Shown in pieces: positions 1 through 9,730 of a DNA stretch of 53,450 nucleotides (positions are counted from its first letter, which is position 1; the number at the start of each line of letters is the position of its first letter). Source of the DNA: SAR92 clade bacterium. GTDB lineage: Bacteria > Pseudomonadota > Gammaproteobacteria > Pseudomonadales > Porticoccaceae. The stretch spans positions 1 through 53,450 of the forward strand of contig JABBBH010000063.1 of assembly GCA_018607525.1 (NCBI GenBank), read 5' to 3'. The translations under genes and the position numbers were made by a program. The notes below the pieces were generated by a model. It was not told where the DNA came from and made no database searches. It was given only the letters and a program-made list of their open reading frames with translations.

Positions 1-53
1 TATAATTGCTGATCTTAAAAAGCACCTTAAAAATAATTTTACTGAGATAAGCA

Positions 54-2921
54 ATGGAAAAAACATTCGCCCCCCAAGACATTGAAGACAAGTGGTATAA
101 AACTTGGGAAGCCAGTGGTTATTTTGCCCCTAGCGGCGAAGGTGAGCCCTACAGTATTGTTATTCCTCCGCCCAATGTAACGGGCAGTCTGCATATTGGT
201 CATGCCTTGCAACACAGCATTATGGATGCACTCACTCGCTACCAGCGCATGAAGGGTAAAAACACGCTGTGGCAAGTGGGTACTGATCACGCAGGTATTG
301 CCACGCAGATGGTGGTTGAGCGTAAATTAGCGGCTGAAAACCAACCCGGTAAAGATGCTCTGGGTCGCGAGAAGTTTATTGAAAAAATCTGGGAGTGGAA
401 AGAAGAGTCTGGCGGCACTATTACCCAGCAGATGCGTCGCTTAGGTAACTCGGTGGATTGGGAAACAGAACGTTTCACTATGGATGAGGGTTTCTATGGC
501 GCAGTTCAAGAAGTTTTTGTGCGCCTTTACAACGAAGGACTCATCTATCGTGGAAAACGGTTGGTTAATTGGGACCCTAAACTCAATACTGCTATTTCAG
601 ATCTAGAAGTAGAAAACCGCGACACTAAGGGCAAGATGTGGAATTTGCGCTACCCTCTCGCTGAGGGTGTTAAAACAGCTGATGGCAAAGATTATATTAT
701 TGTCGCCACCACGCGACCTGAAACTATGCTCGGTGATACCGGCGTAGCAGTAAACCCTGATGACCCACGCTATCAAAACTTAATCGGCAAGTTTGTAGAA
801 CTGCCATTAGTGGGTCGTTTAATTCCTATTGTGGCTGATGAACACGCCGATATGGCTAAGGGCACAGGCTGTGTAAAAATTACACCGGCTCATGACTTTA
901 ATGATTATGAAGTGGGCCAGCGTCACAGTCTGCCAATGATCAATATTTTAACTTTCGCAGCGGATATTCGTAAAACTGCCGAATGCTGCAACTCTGATGG
1001 CAGCCAAAATACGGATATGGATGATAGCTTGCCCGAAAAATATCAGGGCATGGAGCGCTTTGCGGCGCGCCGTGAAATTGTCGCTGATATGGAAGCCCTA
1101 GGCCTGTTAGAGTCGATTGAAGAAAATGATATGACCATTCCCTACGGTGACCGTGGCGGCGTGGTGATTGAGCCTATGCTGACCAACCAATGGTATGTGG
1201 ATGCTAAAAAATTAGCAGGCCCTGCCATTTCTGCGGTTGAAGATGGACAGATAAAATTTGTTCCCCAACAGTATGAGAACATGTATTTCTCTTGGATGCG
1301 CAACATTCAAGACTGGTGTATTTCTAGACAGCTATGGTGGGGACATCGTATTCCTGCTTGGTATGACGAAGCTGGCAATGCCTATGTTGGCAATAGTGAA
1401 GAAGCGGTTAGAGCAAAGCACAATTTAGGTGATGAAGCCCTTACCCAGGACCCTGACGTTCTGGACACCTGGTTTTCCTCTGCGCTATGGACCTTTGGCA
1501 CACAGGGCTGGCCTGAACAGACTGAACGTCTTAAAAACTTCCACCCTACCGATGTTCTAGTCACTGGTTTTGATATTATTTTCTTCTGGGTCGCTCGCAT
1601 GATTATGATGTCGATGCACCTGATTAAAAATGAAGATGGCACTCCTCAGGTACCCTTTCATACAGTTTATGTTACTGGGCTAATTCGTGATGAGCAGGGT
1701 CAGAAGATGTCCAAATCAAAGGGTAATGTGCTTGACCCCTTGGATATGATTGATGGTATCGATATTGAAGATCTTGTTGAGAAGCGCACCGGTAATATGA
1801 TGCAACCTCAGCAAGCTGAGAAAATTGCTAAGCGCACTCGCAAACAGTTTAAAGAGGGCATTGAACCTCATGGTACCGATGCTCTGCGCTTTACCCTCTG
1901 CGCCCTAGCCTCTACGGGTCGCGATATTAATTGGGATATGAAGCGCCTTGAGGGCTACCGCAATTTCTGCAATAAGATCTGGAATGCGGGACGTTATGTT
2001 TTGATGAATGGTGAGGAACATAGCTGTGGCCAAAATGGAGAAGCATACAAGCTTAGTCTGGCTGATCGCTGGATTATTTCTCGCTTGCAAATAGCTGAAA
2101 CTGCAGTTATCGACGCTATTGATAGCTATCGTTTTGATTTAGCCGCTCAGGCACTGTATGACTTTGTTTGGAACGAGTATTGCGACTGGTACCTTGAGCT
2201 TTCTAAGCCTGTGCTTTGGGATGAGAACGCAGACCCCGAGCTGCAATTGGGTACTCGCCGAACACTGGTAAGAGTGCTTGAAAGCATATTGCGCTTAAGC
2301 CACCCAATAATGCCATTCATCACCGAAGAAATTTGGCACAGTATCGCGCCATTGGCGGGCATTGAGCTAAATTCTCAGGGTGATAGCATTATGCTTCAAG
2401 CCTACCCTATTCCCGATCAGTCTCTGGTAGATCAAGCGGCACTTGATGATATCGAATGGGTTAAACAGGTTATTGTTGGAGTGCGCAATGTGCGTGGTGA
2501 AATGAACATCTCACCGGCTACCTCCCTATCTATCTTCTTTACCAGCGGCGGTGTCAATGACAAGCGTCGACTTGAAGAAAACCGTCAGTATCTGTGTAAA
2601 TTAGCCAAGCTTGAATCAATCACCTGGTTAGATAACCCAGAAGATGCCCCTTTAAGTGCAACTACACTGGCCGGCGACTTAGAAATTCTTGTGCCTATGG
2701 CAGGGTTAATTGATATCGATGCTGAGCTCAAACGACTGGGCAAAGAAATAGAAAAATTATCCGTTGATGCTAACAAGCTTTCAGGCAAGCTTGGCAATGA
2801 AAAATTTGTTGCTAATGCTCCCGCTGAGGTAGTGGCCAAAGAGCGCGATAAGCTAAGTGATATGCAGGGTTCGATAGAGCAATTAACAGCCAAACAGACT
2901 GCTATAGCCGAGATGGCTTAG
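54..2921 (+). CDS. valS: Valyl-tRNA synthetase
   Basis: Class Ia aminoacyl-tRNA synthetase that charges tRNA-Val with valine in the cytosol and edits mischarged threonine. The protein is 955 aa, close to E. coli ValRS. The HIGH signature is at residues 47-50 (after PPPNVTGSL) and KMSKS at about 551-555. The CP1 editing insertion lies between them ([10 protein letters not shown]). The anticodon-binding domain follows, and the last ~75 residues are a charged coiled coil typical of ValRS. The start is the first ATG of the frame. Rep follows 15 nt downstream on the same strand, so co-transcription is possible. Nothing is truncated, and the assignment is secure. Confidence 0.98.
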   Translation: MEKTFAPQDIEDKWYKTWEASGYFAPSGEGEPYSIVIPPPNVTGSLHIGHALQHSIMDALTRYQRMKGKNTLWQVGTDHAGIATQMVVERKLAAENQPGKDALGREKFIEKIWEWKEESGGTITQQMRRLGNSVDWETERFTMDEGFYGAVQEVFVRLYNEGLIYRGKRLVNWDPKLNTAISDLEVENRDTKGKMWNLRYPLAEGVKTADGKDYIIVATTRPETMLGDTGVAVNPDDPRYQNLIGKFVELPLVGRLIPIVADEHADMAKGTGCVKITPAHDFNDYEVGQRHSLPMINILTFAADIRKTAECCNSDGSQNTDMDDSLPEKYQGMERFAARREIVADMEALGLLESIEENDMTIPYGDRGGVVIEPMLTNQWYVDAKKLAGPAISAVEDGQIKFVPQQYENMYFSWMRNIQDWCISRQLWWGHRIPAWYDEAGNAYVGNSEEAVRAKHNLGDEALTQDPDVLDTWFSSALWTFGTQGWPEQTERLKNFHPTDVLVTGFDIIFFWVARMIMMSMHLIKNEDGTPQVPFHTVYVTGLIRDEQGQKMSKSKGNVLDPLDMIDGIDIEDLVEKRTGNMMQPQQAEKIAKRTRKQFKEGIEPHGTDALRFTLCALASTGRDINWDMKRLEGYRNFCNKIWNAGRYVLMNGEEHSCGQNGEAYKLSLADRWIISRLQIAETAVIDAIDSYRFDLAAQALYDFVWNEYCDWYLELSKPVLWDENADPELQLGTRRTLVRVLESILRLSHPIMPFITEEIWHSIAPLAGIELNSQGDSIMLQAYPIPDQSLVDQAALDDIEWVKQVIVGVRNVRGEMNISPATSLSIFFTSGGVNDKRRLEENRQYLCKLAKLESITWLDNPEDAPLSATTLAGDLEILVPMAGLIDIDAELKRLGKEIEKLSVDANKLSGKLGNEKFVANAPAEVVAKERDKLSDMQGSIEQLTAKQTAIAEMA

Positions 2922-2936
2922 TTGTTGGCTTAACCC

Positions 2937-4964
2937 ATGGCCCATAACTTAAATGCCCAGCAACAGGCAGCGTTAAAATACATTGATGGTCCCCTGCTGG
3001 TTCTAGCTGGAGCCGGCAGTGGTAAAACCAGTGTAATTACTGGAAAAATTGCCTATCTCGTCAAGCAATGCGGCATTCCCAGTCGCAACATCTATGCGGT
3101 AACCTTTACTAATAAAGCGGCGCGCGAGATGAAAGATCGCGTCAGCAAACTATTATCCAGTTCTGAGTCAAAAGGCCTCTCTGTTTCCACCTTTCATAAT
3201 CTGGGTCTGAATATTATTCGTTTCGAAATCAAAACTCTGGGTTTTAAGCCCGGTTTTTCGATTATGGATCAGGAAGACTGTCGCAACCTTCTCAAAGAGC
3301 TACTGGTTCGGCATACCGATCTCGATGAAAAACTCATCGATAATATCCAGCATACTATCTCTGACTGGAAAAACTCTCTGCTAGAACCTGGGCAGGCTGT
3401 GAGCGCTTCTAACAGTACCGGCGAACAAAGCATTGCCATGCTTTACGAGCGCTATCAACGCGCACTTCGTGCTTACAATGCGGTGGATTTTGATGACCTC
3501 ATTATGATCCCCGTTTGCCTATTTCGCGAACAGCCCGAAGTATTGGCCAAATGGCAACAACGCATACGCTATATGTTGGTAGACGAGTATCAGGATACCA
3601 ACCTCGCCCAATATGAACTGGTGCGTACCCTAGTCAAAGAAAAACAGGCACTCACCGTAGTAGGTGATGATGATCAGTCTATTTACGCTTGGCGTGGTGC
3701 TAGACCAGAAAACCTAATGCAACTGCAGGAAGACTTCCCTGCGCTTAAGGTCATTAAACTTGAGCAAAACTATCGCTCCACTGGACGCATTTTGGCCGCG
3801 GCAAACCAACTTATCGACAACAACCCTCACCTAATTCAAAAAGCCCTATGGAGTGAATTAGGCCCTGGGGATCCATTGCGATTTATTATTAGCGACAATG
3901 AAGAGCGCGAAGCCGAACGGGTAGTGAACGAAATTATTGATATGCGTCTGAAAAGACGCTGTAAATACAGCGATTTCGCTATTCTGTACCGCGGTAATTA
4001 TCAGTCGAGGCTTATGGAGTTAAAGCTCCAGACCCAGAATATCCCTTACGATATTACCGGCGGGCAATCCTTTTATGCCAAAACCGAAATTAAAGATGTG
4101 ATGGCTTATTTACGGCTAATCATTAATCCCGATGATGATAATGCCCTACTGCGAATTATTAACACGCCACGCCGCCAAATAGGGCCAACTACCCTAGAGC
4201 GACTGGGTGAGTATGCAAATCAGCGACAGGTTTCATTTTTAGATGCCATCGATGAGGTAGGTCTTAGTGCGACAGTTCCCAGTGCCAATTTACAGCGCCT
4301 ACAGCGTTTTAAACATTGGTTACAATCTGTGCAGCGTAATGTCTACAGTGACAAGCCTGTTCCTGCGATTCGTGAATTGCTTGAAGATATCGATTATCAA
4401 GACTGGTTGCGACAAAATGCCAGCAGTGATGCAGCGGCCAATAAACGCTGGGAGAATATTAACCTACTGATTAGTCAGATTGAGTATGCTCTTAAAGATA
4501 GCGAAAGCGACTCAGTTGAGGCGGACAAAAATCCTATAGAATCGGCAATTTCAAAAATAATATTGCGTGATATTTTGGATCGTGAGCAAGAAGAATCAGC
4601 GGACGATAAGGTGCAATTATTAACACTGCATGCCGCGAAGGGCCTTGAATTTTTACATGTCTTTCTTATCGGCATGGAAGAAGAAGTTTTGCCTCACCGC
4701 AATAGTATTGAAGGCGACCAAATCGAAGAAGAACGCCGGCTCGCCTACGTGGGCATTACCCGCGCCCAGCGCACCCTTACCATGACCAGTGCTGCCCAAA
4801 GAACCCAATTTGGTGAAACTAGTGCTACCACACCCAGTCGTTTCGTGGATGAATTACCGCAGGATGATCTAGTGAGGATGGGCGGTAATACTGAGGCCAG
4901 TGCCGAGCAAAACCAAGCCGCAGGGGAAGAATCTCTGGATGCGCTAAAGTCGTTATTTTCTTAA
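2937..4964 (+). CDS. rep: ATP-dependent DNA helicase Rep (UvrD/Rep superfamily 1)
   Basis: A 3'-5' SF1A helicase that helps replication forks pass nucleoprotein blocks. At 675 aa it has nearly the same length as E. coli Rep. Walker A (GAGSGKTS) is at about residues 25-32 and the Walker B/DExx motif (VDEYQDTN) at about 215-222. It is followed by VGDDDQSIYAWRGA, and motif VI (VGITRAQRTL) is near the C-terminus. The length and motif wording favour Rep over UvrD, which is usually longer (about 720 aa) with an extended C-terminus. It starts 15 nt after valS. A 150-nt AT-rich gap with no clear terminator separates it from the next gene. Confidence 0.95.
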   Translation: MAHNLNAQQQAALKYIDGPLLVLAGAGSGKTSVITGKIAYLVKQCGIPSRNIYAVTFTNKAAREMKDRVSKLLSSSESKGLSVSTFHNLGLNIIRFEIKTLGFKPGFSIMDQEDCRNLLKELLVRHTDLDEKLIDNIQHTISDWKNSLLEPGQAVSASNSTGEQSIAMLYERYQRALRAYNAVDFDDLIMIPVCLFREQPEVLAKWQQRIRYMLVDEYQDTNLAQYELVRTLVKEKQALTVVGDDDQSIYAWRGARPENLMQLQEDFPALKVIKLEQNYRSTGRILAAANQLIDNNPHLIQKALWSELGPGDPLRFIISDNEEREAERVVNEIIDMRLKRRCKYSDFAILYRGNYQSRLMELKLQTQNIPYDITGGQSFYAKTEIKDVMAYLRLIINPDDDNALLRIINTPRRQIGPTTLERLGEYANQRQVSFLDAIDEVGLSATVPSANLQRLQRFKHWLQSVQRNVYSDKPVPAIRELLEDIDYQDWLRQNASSDAAANKRWENINLLISQIEYALKDSESDSVEADKNPIESAISKIILRDILDREQEESADDKVQLLTLHAAKGLEFLHVFLIGMEEEVLPHRNSIEGDQIEEERRLAYVGITRAQRTLTMTSAAQRTQFGETSATTPSRFVDELPQDDLVRMGGNTEASAEQNQAAGEESLDALKSLFS

Positions 4965-5117
4965 CAATCAGCAACACAATTTCCTATAATCAAAAGGGTG
5001 CTGTTTTCTCGTTAGTTTTAAAAAATTGCGAGCTGTCCTTTTTTAAATATTTGTCTGCGAATAATTCATGAAGTTAACAGCGGCTTATGGATAGCCTGAT
5101 AATATATGGAGATTATT

Positions 5118-6674
5118 ATGCGATTTTTAGCTTTATTTGTTTTAGTTTTTTTACTGAGTGGCTGTAATGACGAAAGTGTAAAAAACTCAACTGACACGAG
5201 TAACACCAAAGAAACAACCGATGCAGTAGAAAAATCCCTATCTGACTGGGTGCAGGGTGAATATCTTCCCTCAAAAAATTTCGCTAATATCTGTAGTAAT
5301 CCTCGCCTAAATAATAAATATCAGGATCTTGCAGGTGATTATGTGGATGAAAAAAAATGGATCCGTTCATGGAGCCATGAAACCTATCTTTGGTACAACG
5401 AACTACCGGATATAGATCCAGCCAGTATCCAGGATCCAATCAAATACTTTGACCAAATGAAAACTAGCGCTATAACTAGCAGTGGATCAGCTAAAGATAG
5501 ATTCCACTTTGCAGTGAATACAGAAGAATCAGAATTACTATCTGAAACTGGAATATCCGTGGGCTATGGCGCCAACGCAAAACAAGATATGACCACTGGT
5601 AAACTTTATGTCACATACATTGAACCCAATTCACCTGCACAAAAAGCAAATATTAGTCGGGGTACTGAGATCCTTGCGGCAGACGGGATTTATATAGGCA
5701 GTGTTATTACTGATGAAGAATTAAATAATTTTAACTCGGCACTTTTGCCCGAAACTGCAAGGGAATCACATAGTTTTACCATAAGAAAACCTAACTCTAT
5801 TTTTACAGAGAACATAATATTAACTAGCTCAGCGACCACTGAAGTTCCGGTTTACCTTACTACGACGTTTGAAGCTAATGGTGAAAAAATTGGTTATCTT
5901 GTGCTCAACAGTTTTAATATAGAAACTGCAGAACTTCAGCTCATCAATGCAGTTAACCAAATAAAAAGTGCACAAATTTCTAATCTTATTCTTGATCTAA
6001 GGTATAACGGTGGTGGTTATCTAGGTATCTCAGCTGTTTTGGGCACAATGATCGCTGGCAACAAGGCATATGGAGAAATCTTTGAAAGCATGGTGTATAA
6101 CGACAAATACACACAATATGATCCAATTTATGGCCAATTAATTGAGCCATTTTTATTTCCAGAAACCACTCTTGGCTTCTCGACAACAAAAGGCACCCCG
6201 CTACCAAAATTAAATCTATCACGCGTATTTATCATCGCCACAGGCAATACTGCATCGGCCAGTGAAGCCCTTATAAATTCATTAAGAGGTATTGATGTAG
6301 AGGTTATTCTTATTGGCGAAACAACCACTGGCAAACCCTATGGGTTTTATGGCACAGATAACTGTGGAACCACCTACTATACCATTCAATTTAAAGGCAC
6401 TAACGCCAAGGGTTATGGCGACTATACTGATGGATTTATCCCATCTGCAATAGATAACGGCACAGACCTTGTGAAGGGTTGTTTAGTAGCAGATGATCTA
6501 TCCAGCCCATTGGGGAATACCAATGAAAAAATGCTTGGCACTGCTATCCACTATATAGCAAACGGTAGCTGTCCAACTGAAACCATGCCTTTAAGAACAA
6601 ACCACAGCTTATTATCCTCGGTTCGTGGCGAGGTAATTCGACGTCACCCAACAGAAGTCATAATGTTGAGATAA
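5118..6674 (+). CDS. S41 family (C-terminal processing type) peptidase, lipoprotein
   Basis: Predicted secreted serine peptidase of the S41/tail-specific protease clan, anchored as a lipoprotein. I start at 5118 rather than the track's 5106, because GGAG lies just before the 5118 ATG and the protein then begins MRFLALF with a lipobox LLSGC (Cys16). A low-complexity Ser/Thr linker follows. A PDZ-like segment (about residues 145-240) precedes the S41 core (about 255-460). The core holds LDLRYNGGG, the nucleophile region GNTASASE (Ser380 by analogy) and GETTTGKP with Lys406 as general base. Four Cys in the mature part could form disulfides. It is a lone gene between rep and the convergent ihfB, and looks more AT-rich than its neighbours. 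Its substrate is unknown. It is not a canonical CtpA or Prc. Confidence 0.85.
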   Translation: MRFLALFVLVFLLSGCNDESVKNSTDTSNTKETTDAVEKSLSDWVQGEYLPSKNFANICSNPRLNNKYQDLAGDYVDEKKWIRSWSHETYLWYNELPDIDPASIQDPIKYFDQMKTSAITSSGSAKDRFHFAVNTEESELLSETGISVGYGANAKQDMTTGKLYVTYIEPNSPAQKANISRGTEILAADGIYIGSVITDEELNNFNSALLPETARESHSFTIRKPNSIFTENIILTSSATTEVPVYLTTTFEANGEKIGYLVLNSFNIETAELQLINAVNQIKSAQISNLILDLRYNGGGYLGISAVLGTMIAGNKAYGEIFESMVYNDKYTQYDPIYGQLIEPFLFPETTLGFSTTKGTPLPKLNLSRVFIIATGNTASASEALINSLRGIDVEVILIGETTTGKPYGFYGTDNCGTTYYTIQFKGTNAKGYGDYTDGFIPSAIDNGTDLVKGCLVADDLSSPLGNTNEKMLGTAIHYIANGSCPTETMPLRTNHSLLSSVRGEVIRRHPTEVIMLR

Positions 6675-6689
6675 AAATGTTTGGATAAT

Positions 6690-6734
6690 AAAAAAGAAAA
6701 AGTTGCTTCTAGTTTTCAATGAGGATCTAGAAGC
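6690..6734 (-). terminator. Probable Rho-independent terminator of ihfB
   Basis: Perfect 8-bp inverted repeat GCTTCTAG / CTAGAAGC with a 14-nt loop. Read on the minus strand it is followed by a T-rich run (AACTTTTTCTTTTTTA). It lies just downstream of ihfB. Read on the plus strand no U-tract follows, so it serves the minus-strand gene. Confidence 0.6.
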
Positions 6735-6773
6735 AGACAATAATTAGTAAATTGAACACACAAATTTCGAGGG

Positions 6774-7058
6774 TTAAAAACCCTGATTAACCCGATCGCG
6801 AAGATCTTTACCGGGTTTGAAATGTGGGACGTACTTACCACTGAGAGTCACTGAATCACCTGTCTTAGGATTGCGCCCAGTGCGTGGCGCACGATAGTGC
6901 AATGAAAAACTACCAAACCCACGAATCTCAATGCGCTGTTTACTTACCAGCGCATTCGCCATGCGTTCTAAAATCATACGAACTGCTTGCTCGACATCTC
7001 GAGGGGGCAGTTGATCTTGACTGATCGCTATTTTTTCAATTAATTCAGATTTGGTCAT
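6774..7058 (-). CDS. ihfB: Integration host factor beta subunit
   Basis: DNA-bending nucleoid protein of the HU/IHF family that pairs with IhfA to bend DNA sharply in recombination, replication and transcription complexes. The 94-aa length is typical. The family signature [23 protein letters not shown] is visible in the beta-arm region, and the N-terminus [11 protein letters not shown] is characteristic of IhfB. It lies downstream of rpsA, the usual proteobacterial order. The strong hairpin terminator after rpsA and a candidate promoter in the gap suggest it is mostly transcribed separately. Confidence 0.97.
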   Translation of the reverse strand: MTKSELIEKIAISQDQLPPRDVEQAVRMILERMANALVSKQRIEIRGFGSFSLHYRAPRTGRNPKTGDSVTLSGKYVPHFKPGKDLRDRVNQGF

Positions 7059-7123
7059 CGATGCAGCTATCTATTACCTAGGTTTTCGTGAACGCGTTAA
7101 AAGATTTATAACGCAACATAACG

Positions 7124-7151
7124 ATTTTATAAAAGTTTCACATGAATACAA
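7124..7151 (-). promoter_or_regulatory. Candidate sigma70 promoter for ihfB
   Basis: On the minus strand there is a -35-like TTGTAT and a -10-like TAAAAT separated by 16 nt, in the gap between the rpsA terminator and ihfB. The start site would fall about 60 nt before the ihfB ATG. This is a by-eye match in an AT-rich stretch, so confidence is modest. Confidence 0.4.
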
Positions 7152-7182
7152 GGTTTTATTTACTTTTGAGTGAATTTAAAGC

Positions 7183-7212
7183 AAAAAAAAGGGTGGCAAA
7201 GCCACCCTTTTT
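7183..7212 (-). terminator. Rho-independent terminator of rpsA
   Basis: A strong hairpin GGGTGGC-AAA-GCCACCC flanked by A8 on one side and T5 on the other, 14 nt after the rpsA stop. On the minus strand it is followed by a run of eight T. It is symmetrical enough to work in both directions. Confidence 0.9.
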
Positions 7213-7225
7213 CATCAAAACCAGA

Positions 7226-8899
7226 TTATTTATCCATCTGAGCCTTAATAAGATCACCAATTGTTGCTGGTGAAGAAGAATCAGTTTCAGATTTACGATG
7301 AGCTTTAACAGCCTCTTTCTCATCTGAAATATCCTTAGCTTTAATCGATAAGTTAATTGCTCGTGTTTTGCGATCAACATTAATAATCTTAGCTTCAATA
7401 CTGTCACCTACTTTTAGTTCGTTACGCGCATCTTCAACACGCTCACGAGACAGGTCAGAGGCTTTCAGTGTAGCTTCAATATCGTTACCTAGGTCAATAA
7501 TAGCACCTTTAGCATCAACTTCTTTAATGGTTCCAGTAACAATTGAACCCTTATCATTAGTGGTTACATAGTTATTAAATGGATCGTCAGAAAGCTGCTT
7601 AATACCCAAAGAAATACGCTCTCTTTCAGCATCAATACTCAATACAACTGACTCAACCTCTTCGCCCTTCTTAAAGTTGCGAACGGCTTCTTCGCCAGCT
7701 TCGTTCCAAGAAATATCAGAAAGGTGAACCAAACCATCAATTCCGCCTTCAAGACCAATAAAGATACCGAAGTCAGTGATAGATTTGATATTACCTGTAA
7801 CCTTGTCACCTTTAGCTTTAGTAGCCGCAAAGTCATCCCAAGGGTTAGTGAAGCACTGCTTGATACCTAGAGAGATACGACGACGTTCTTCGTCGATTTC
7901 TAGAACCATAACTTCAACTTCCTGACCTAAGTCAACGATCTTAGATGGGTGAACATTTTTGTTAGTCCAATCCATTTCTGAAACGTGAACAAGACCTTCA
8001 ACGCCATCTTCAAGCTCAGCAAAACAACCATAGTCTGTTAGGTTAGTTACCTTAGCCTTAGCACGAGCGCCTTCAGGGTAACGACCTTTGATATCGCCCC
8101 AAGGATCTTCGCCCATTTGCTTCATACCAAGAGATACACGGTTACGCTCGCGATCAAACTTAAGTACTTTAACGTCAATTTCGTCACCAACGTTGATCAT
8201 TTCTGATGGATGCTTAATACGCTTCCAAGACATATCAGTAATATGTAGTAGACCGTCAACACCACCCAAATCAACAAAGGCACCGTAATCGGTAAGATTC
8301 TTAATGATACCTTTCAATGAAACGCCTTCTTCAATGTTGGCAAGCAACTCTTCACGCTCTGCAGAGTTTGCACTCTCCATAACAGCACGACGGCTCACAA
8401 CAACGTTGTTGCGCTTAACATCTAACTTGATAACTTTAAATTCTAATTCTATGTTTTCTAAATGCGTGATCTCACGAAGAGGTCTTACATCTACAAGTGA
8501 ACCTGGTAGGAATGCGCGTAAGCCACGTACATCTACAGTGAATCCACCTTTGACCTTACCGCTGATTACACCGGTAACGATCTCATCTTTAGTATGTGCC
8601 GCTTCGAGTTCAATCCAAGATTCTGCACGACGCGCTTTTTCACGAGAAAGTCGAGTAGCACCAAATCCGTCTTCAACCGCTTCAAGAGATACCTGTACCT
8701 CATCACCGATATTGACTTCTAGCTCGCCTTTATCATTAAAAAATTGTTCTGCAGGGATAACACCTTCAGATTTCAAACCAGCATGAACTGTGACCCAATC
8801 TTTATCAACATCGATAATAACGCCAGTAATAATGGCACCTGGGTTCATTTCTACAGTTTGTAAACTTTGCTCAAATAATTCTTGAAAACTTTCGCTCAT
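7226..8899 (-). CDS. rpsA: 30S ribosomal protein S1
   Basis: Ribosomal protein S1 binds mRNA upstream of the start codon and lets the 30S subunit load structured messages. I start at 8899 ([11 protein letters not shown]), giving 557 aa, the same length as E. coli S1. The track's 8965 start is a GTG that lies before the ribosome-binding site (AGGAC, about 7 nt before the 8899 ATG). Six S1/OB repeats can be counted from repeated motifs such as [25 protein letters not shown] and [13 protein letters not shown], each ending in a 'RISLGIKQ'-like strand. It sits between cmk and ihfB as in most gammaproteobacteria. A hairpin in its leader may serve autoregulation. Confidence 0.97.
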   Translation of the reverse strand: MSESFQELFEQSLQTVEMNPGAIITGVIIDVDKDWVTVHAGLKSEGVIPAEQFFNDKGELEVNIGDEVQVSLEAVEDGFGATRLSREKARRAESWIELEAAHTKDEIVTGVISGKVKGGFTVDVRGLRAFLPGSLVDVRPLREITHLENIELEFKVIKLDVKRNNVVVSRRAVMESANSAEREELLANIEEGVSLKGIIKNLTDYGAFVDLGGVDGLLHITDMSWKRIKHPSEMINVGDEIDVKVLKFDRERNRVSLGMKQMGEDPWGDIKGRYPEGARAKAKVTNLTDYGCFAELEDGVEGLVHVSEMDWTNKNVHPSKIVDLGQEVEVMVLEIDEERRRISLGIKQCFTNPWDDFAATKAKGDKVTGNIKSITDFGIFIGLEGGIDGLVHLSDISWNEAGEEAVRNFKKGEEVESVVLSIDAERERISLGIKQLSDDPFNNYVTTNDKGSIVTGTIKEVDAKGAIIDLGNDIEATLKASDLSRERVEDARNELKVGDSIEAKIINVDRKTRAINLSIKAKDISDEKEAVKAHRKSETDSSSPATIGDLIKAQMDK

Positions 8900-8921
8900 G
8901 GATAATGTCCTGAGTATTGAC

Positions 8922-8956
8922 AGAGACTCGACAGTGGTAGAACTGCGTCGATCTCT
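8922..8956 (-). promoter_or_regulatory. Structured rpsA leader hairpin (candidate S1 autoregulatory element)
   Basis: The minus-strand leader can fold as AGAGA-CGAC-AGT pairing with ACT-GTCG-TCTCT around a TCTACC loop, with small internal bulges. It ends about 22 nt before the rpsA start. Translation of rpsA is known to be autoregulated by S1 through leader structure in E. coli. That this hairpin does the same here is inference. Confidence 0.4.
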
Positions 8957-8971
8957 TTGTTCCACGTGGCC

Positions 8972-8977
8972 AGTATA
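8972..8977 (-). promoter_or_regulatory. Candidate -10 box for rpsA
   Basis: Minus-strand TATACT about 73 nt before the rpsA start codon, just upstream of the leader hairpin. No convincing -35 is visible at 17 nt (CACCTT). An inverted repeat CCACGT...ACGTGG (8962-8982 region) overlaps it and could be an operator. Weak evidence. Confidence 0.3.
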
Positions 8978-9049
8978 CGTGGGTCAGTTAAAATAAGGTG
9001 ATTAACAGCAATAGCTGGCGACTGCTAATACACCCATAATTTGAGATAC

Positions 9050-9730
9050 CTATAAAAGTCCGCGCAAGATAGCTAAATTTTGCACGCTATCAACCGCTTC
9101 TTGAATAGTTAGATCAGAAGAATCCACCTCAACTGCATCCGTGGCAGCAGCTAACGGCGATGTTTCTCTGTTCATATCTCTTTCGTCTCGAGAACGAACC
9201 TGCTCTTCGAGGGCGCGCAATTTAACATTTTCACCCTTTTCTAGCAACTGTTTATAACGCCGACTTGCGCGCTCTTCAATACTCGCGGTTAAAAATATCT
9301 TAAGTTGTGCCTCTGGAAAGACTTTTGTACCCATATCTCTGCCATCGGCAACCAACCCAGGCAATCGTGCAAACTGGTGCTGACGCTCTAATAAAGCGGA
9401 TCGAACCCTAGGGTTTTCAGCAACTCTAGAGGCTAGCGCACCTGTTTCTTCAGTGCGCAATTCATCAGTTACGTCCTCACCCTCAAGCAATACAATATTA
9501 TGGCCATCAGCTTTTGCCTGAAAACTCACATCCATATTTTTTGCCAACTGGGTAAAATCCGCATTGATGCTAATCTCGATGCCATGACGAACAGCAACCA
9601 GACCTAATAGGCGATAAAGCGCCCCACTATCTAGATAATGAAAGCCCAGTTGCTCAGCAAGAATACGGCTTATTGTTCCCTTGCCAGACCCACTTGGCCC
9701 ATCAATTGTGATAATTTTTACGTTATTCAT
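9050..9730 (-). CDS. cmk: Cytidylate kinase
   Basis: Phosphorylates CMP and dCMP to the diphosphates with ATP, salvaging nucleotides from RNA and lipid turnover. The protein is 226 aa with a P-loop at residues 11-19 (GPSGSGKGT). The LDSGALYR motif and the DGRDMGT segment are typical of Cmk. It overlaps the end of tyrA-aroA by 4 nt (ATGA), indicating translational coupling, and precedes rpsA in the conserved aroA-cmk-rpsA order. Confidence 0.97.
   Translation of the reverse strand: MNNVKIITIDGPSGSGKGTISRILAEQLGFHYLDSGALYRLLGLVAVRHGIEISINADFTQLAKNMDVSFQAKADGHNIVLLEGEDVTDELRTEETGALASRVAENPRVRSALLERQHQFARLPGLVADGRDMGTKVFPEAQLKIFLTASIEERASRRYKQLLEKGENVKLRALEEQVRSRDERDMNRETSPLAAATDAVEVDSSDLTIQEAVDSVQNLAILRGLL

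Noticed and set aside
1-53. Possible 3' end of an upstream gene (such as holC, often before valS)
   Set aside because: Only 53 nt are visible. One frame is open (IIADLKKHL...) but runs into valS, and no diagnostic residues can be seen.
4985-5050. Imperfect hairpin after rep (AAAAGG...CTCG / CGAG...CCTTTTTT)
   Set aside because: Pairing is broken by large unpaired stretches, so I could not support a terminator.
5074-5103. Promoter-like TTAACA-18-GATAAT before the S41 peptidase gene
   Set aside because: The hexamers are good, but the start site would fall at about 5110, inside the ribosome-binding site GGAG (5108-5111), so it is probably coincidence.
8304-8786. 160-aa ORF antisense to rpsA
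   Set aside because: Ser/Thr/Arg-rich shadow of the S1 gene with no domain or RBS. The opposite frame is unambiguously S1.
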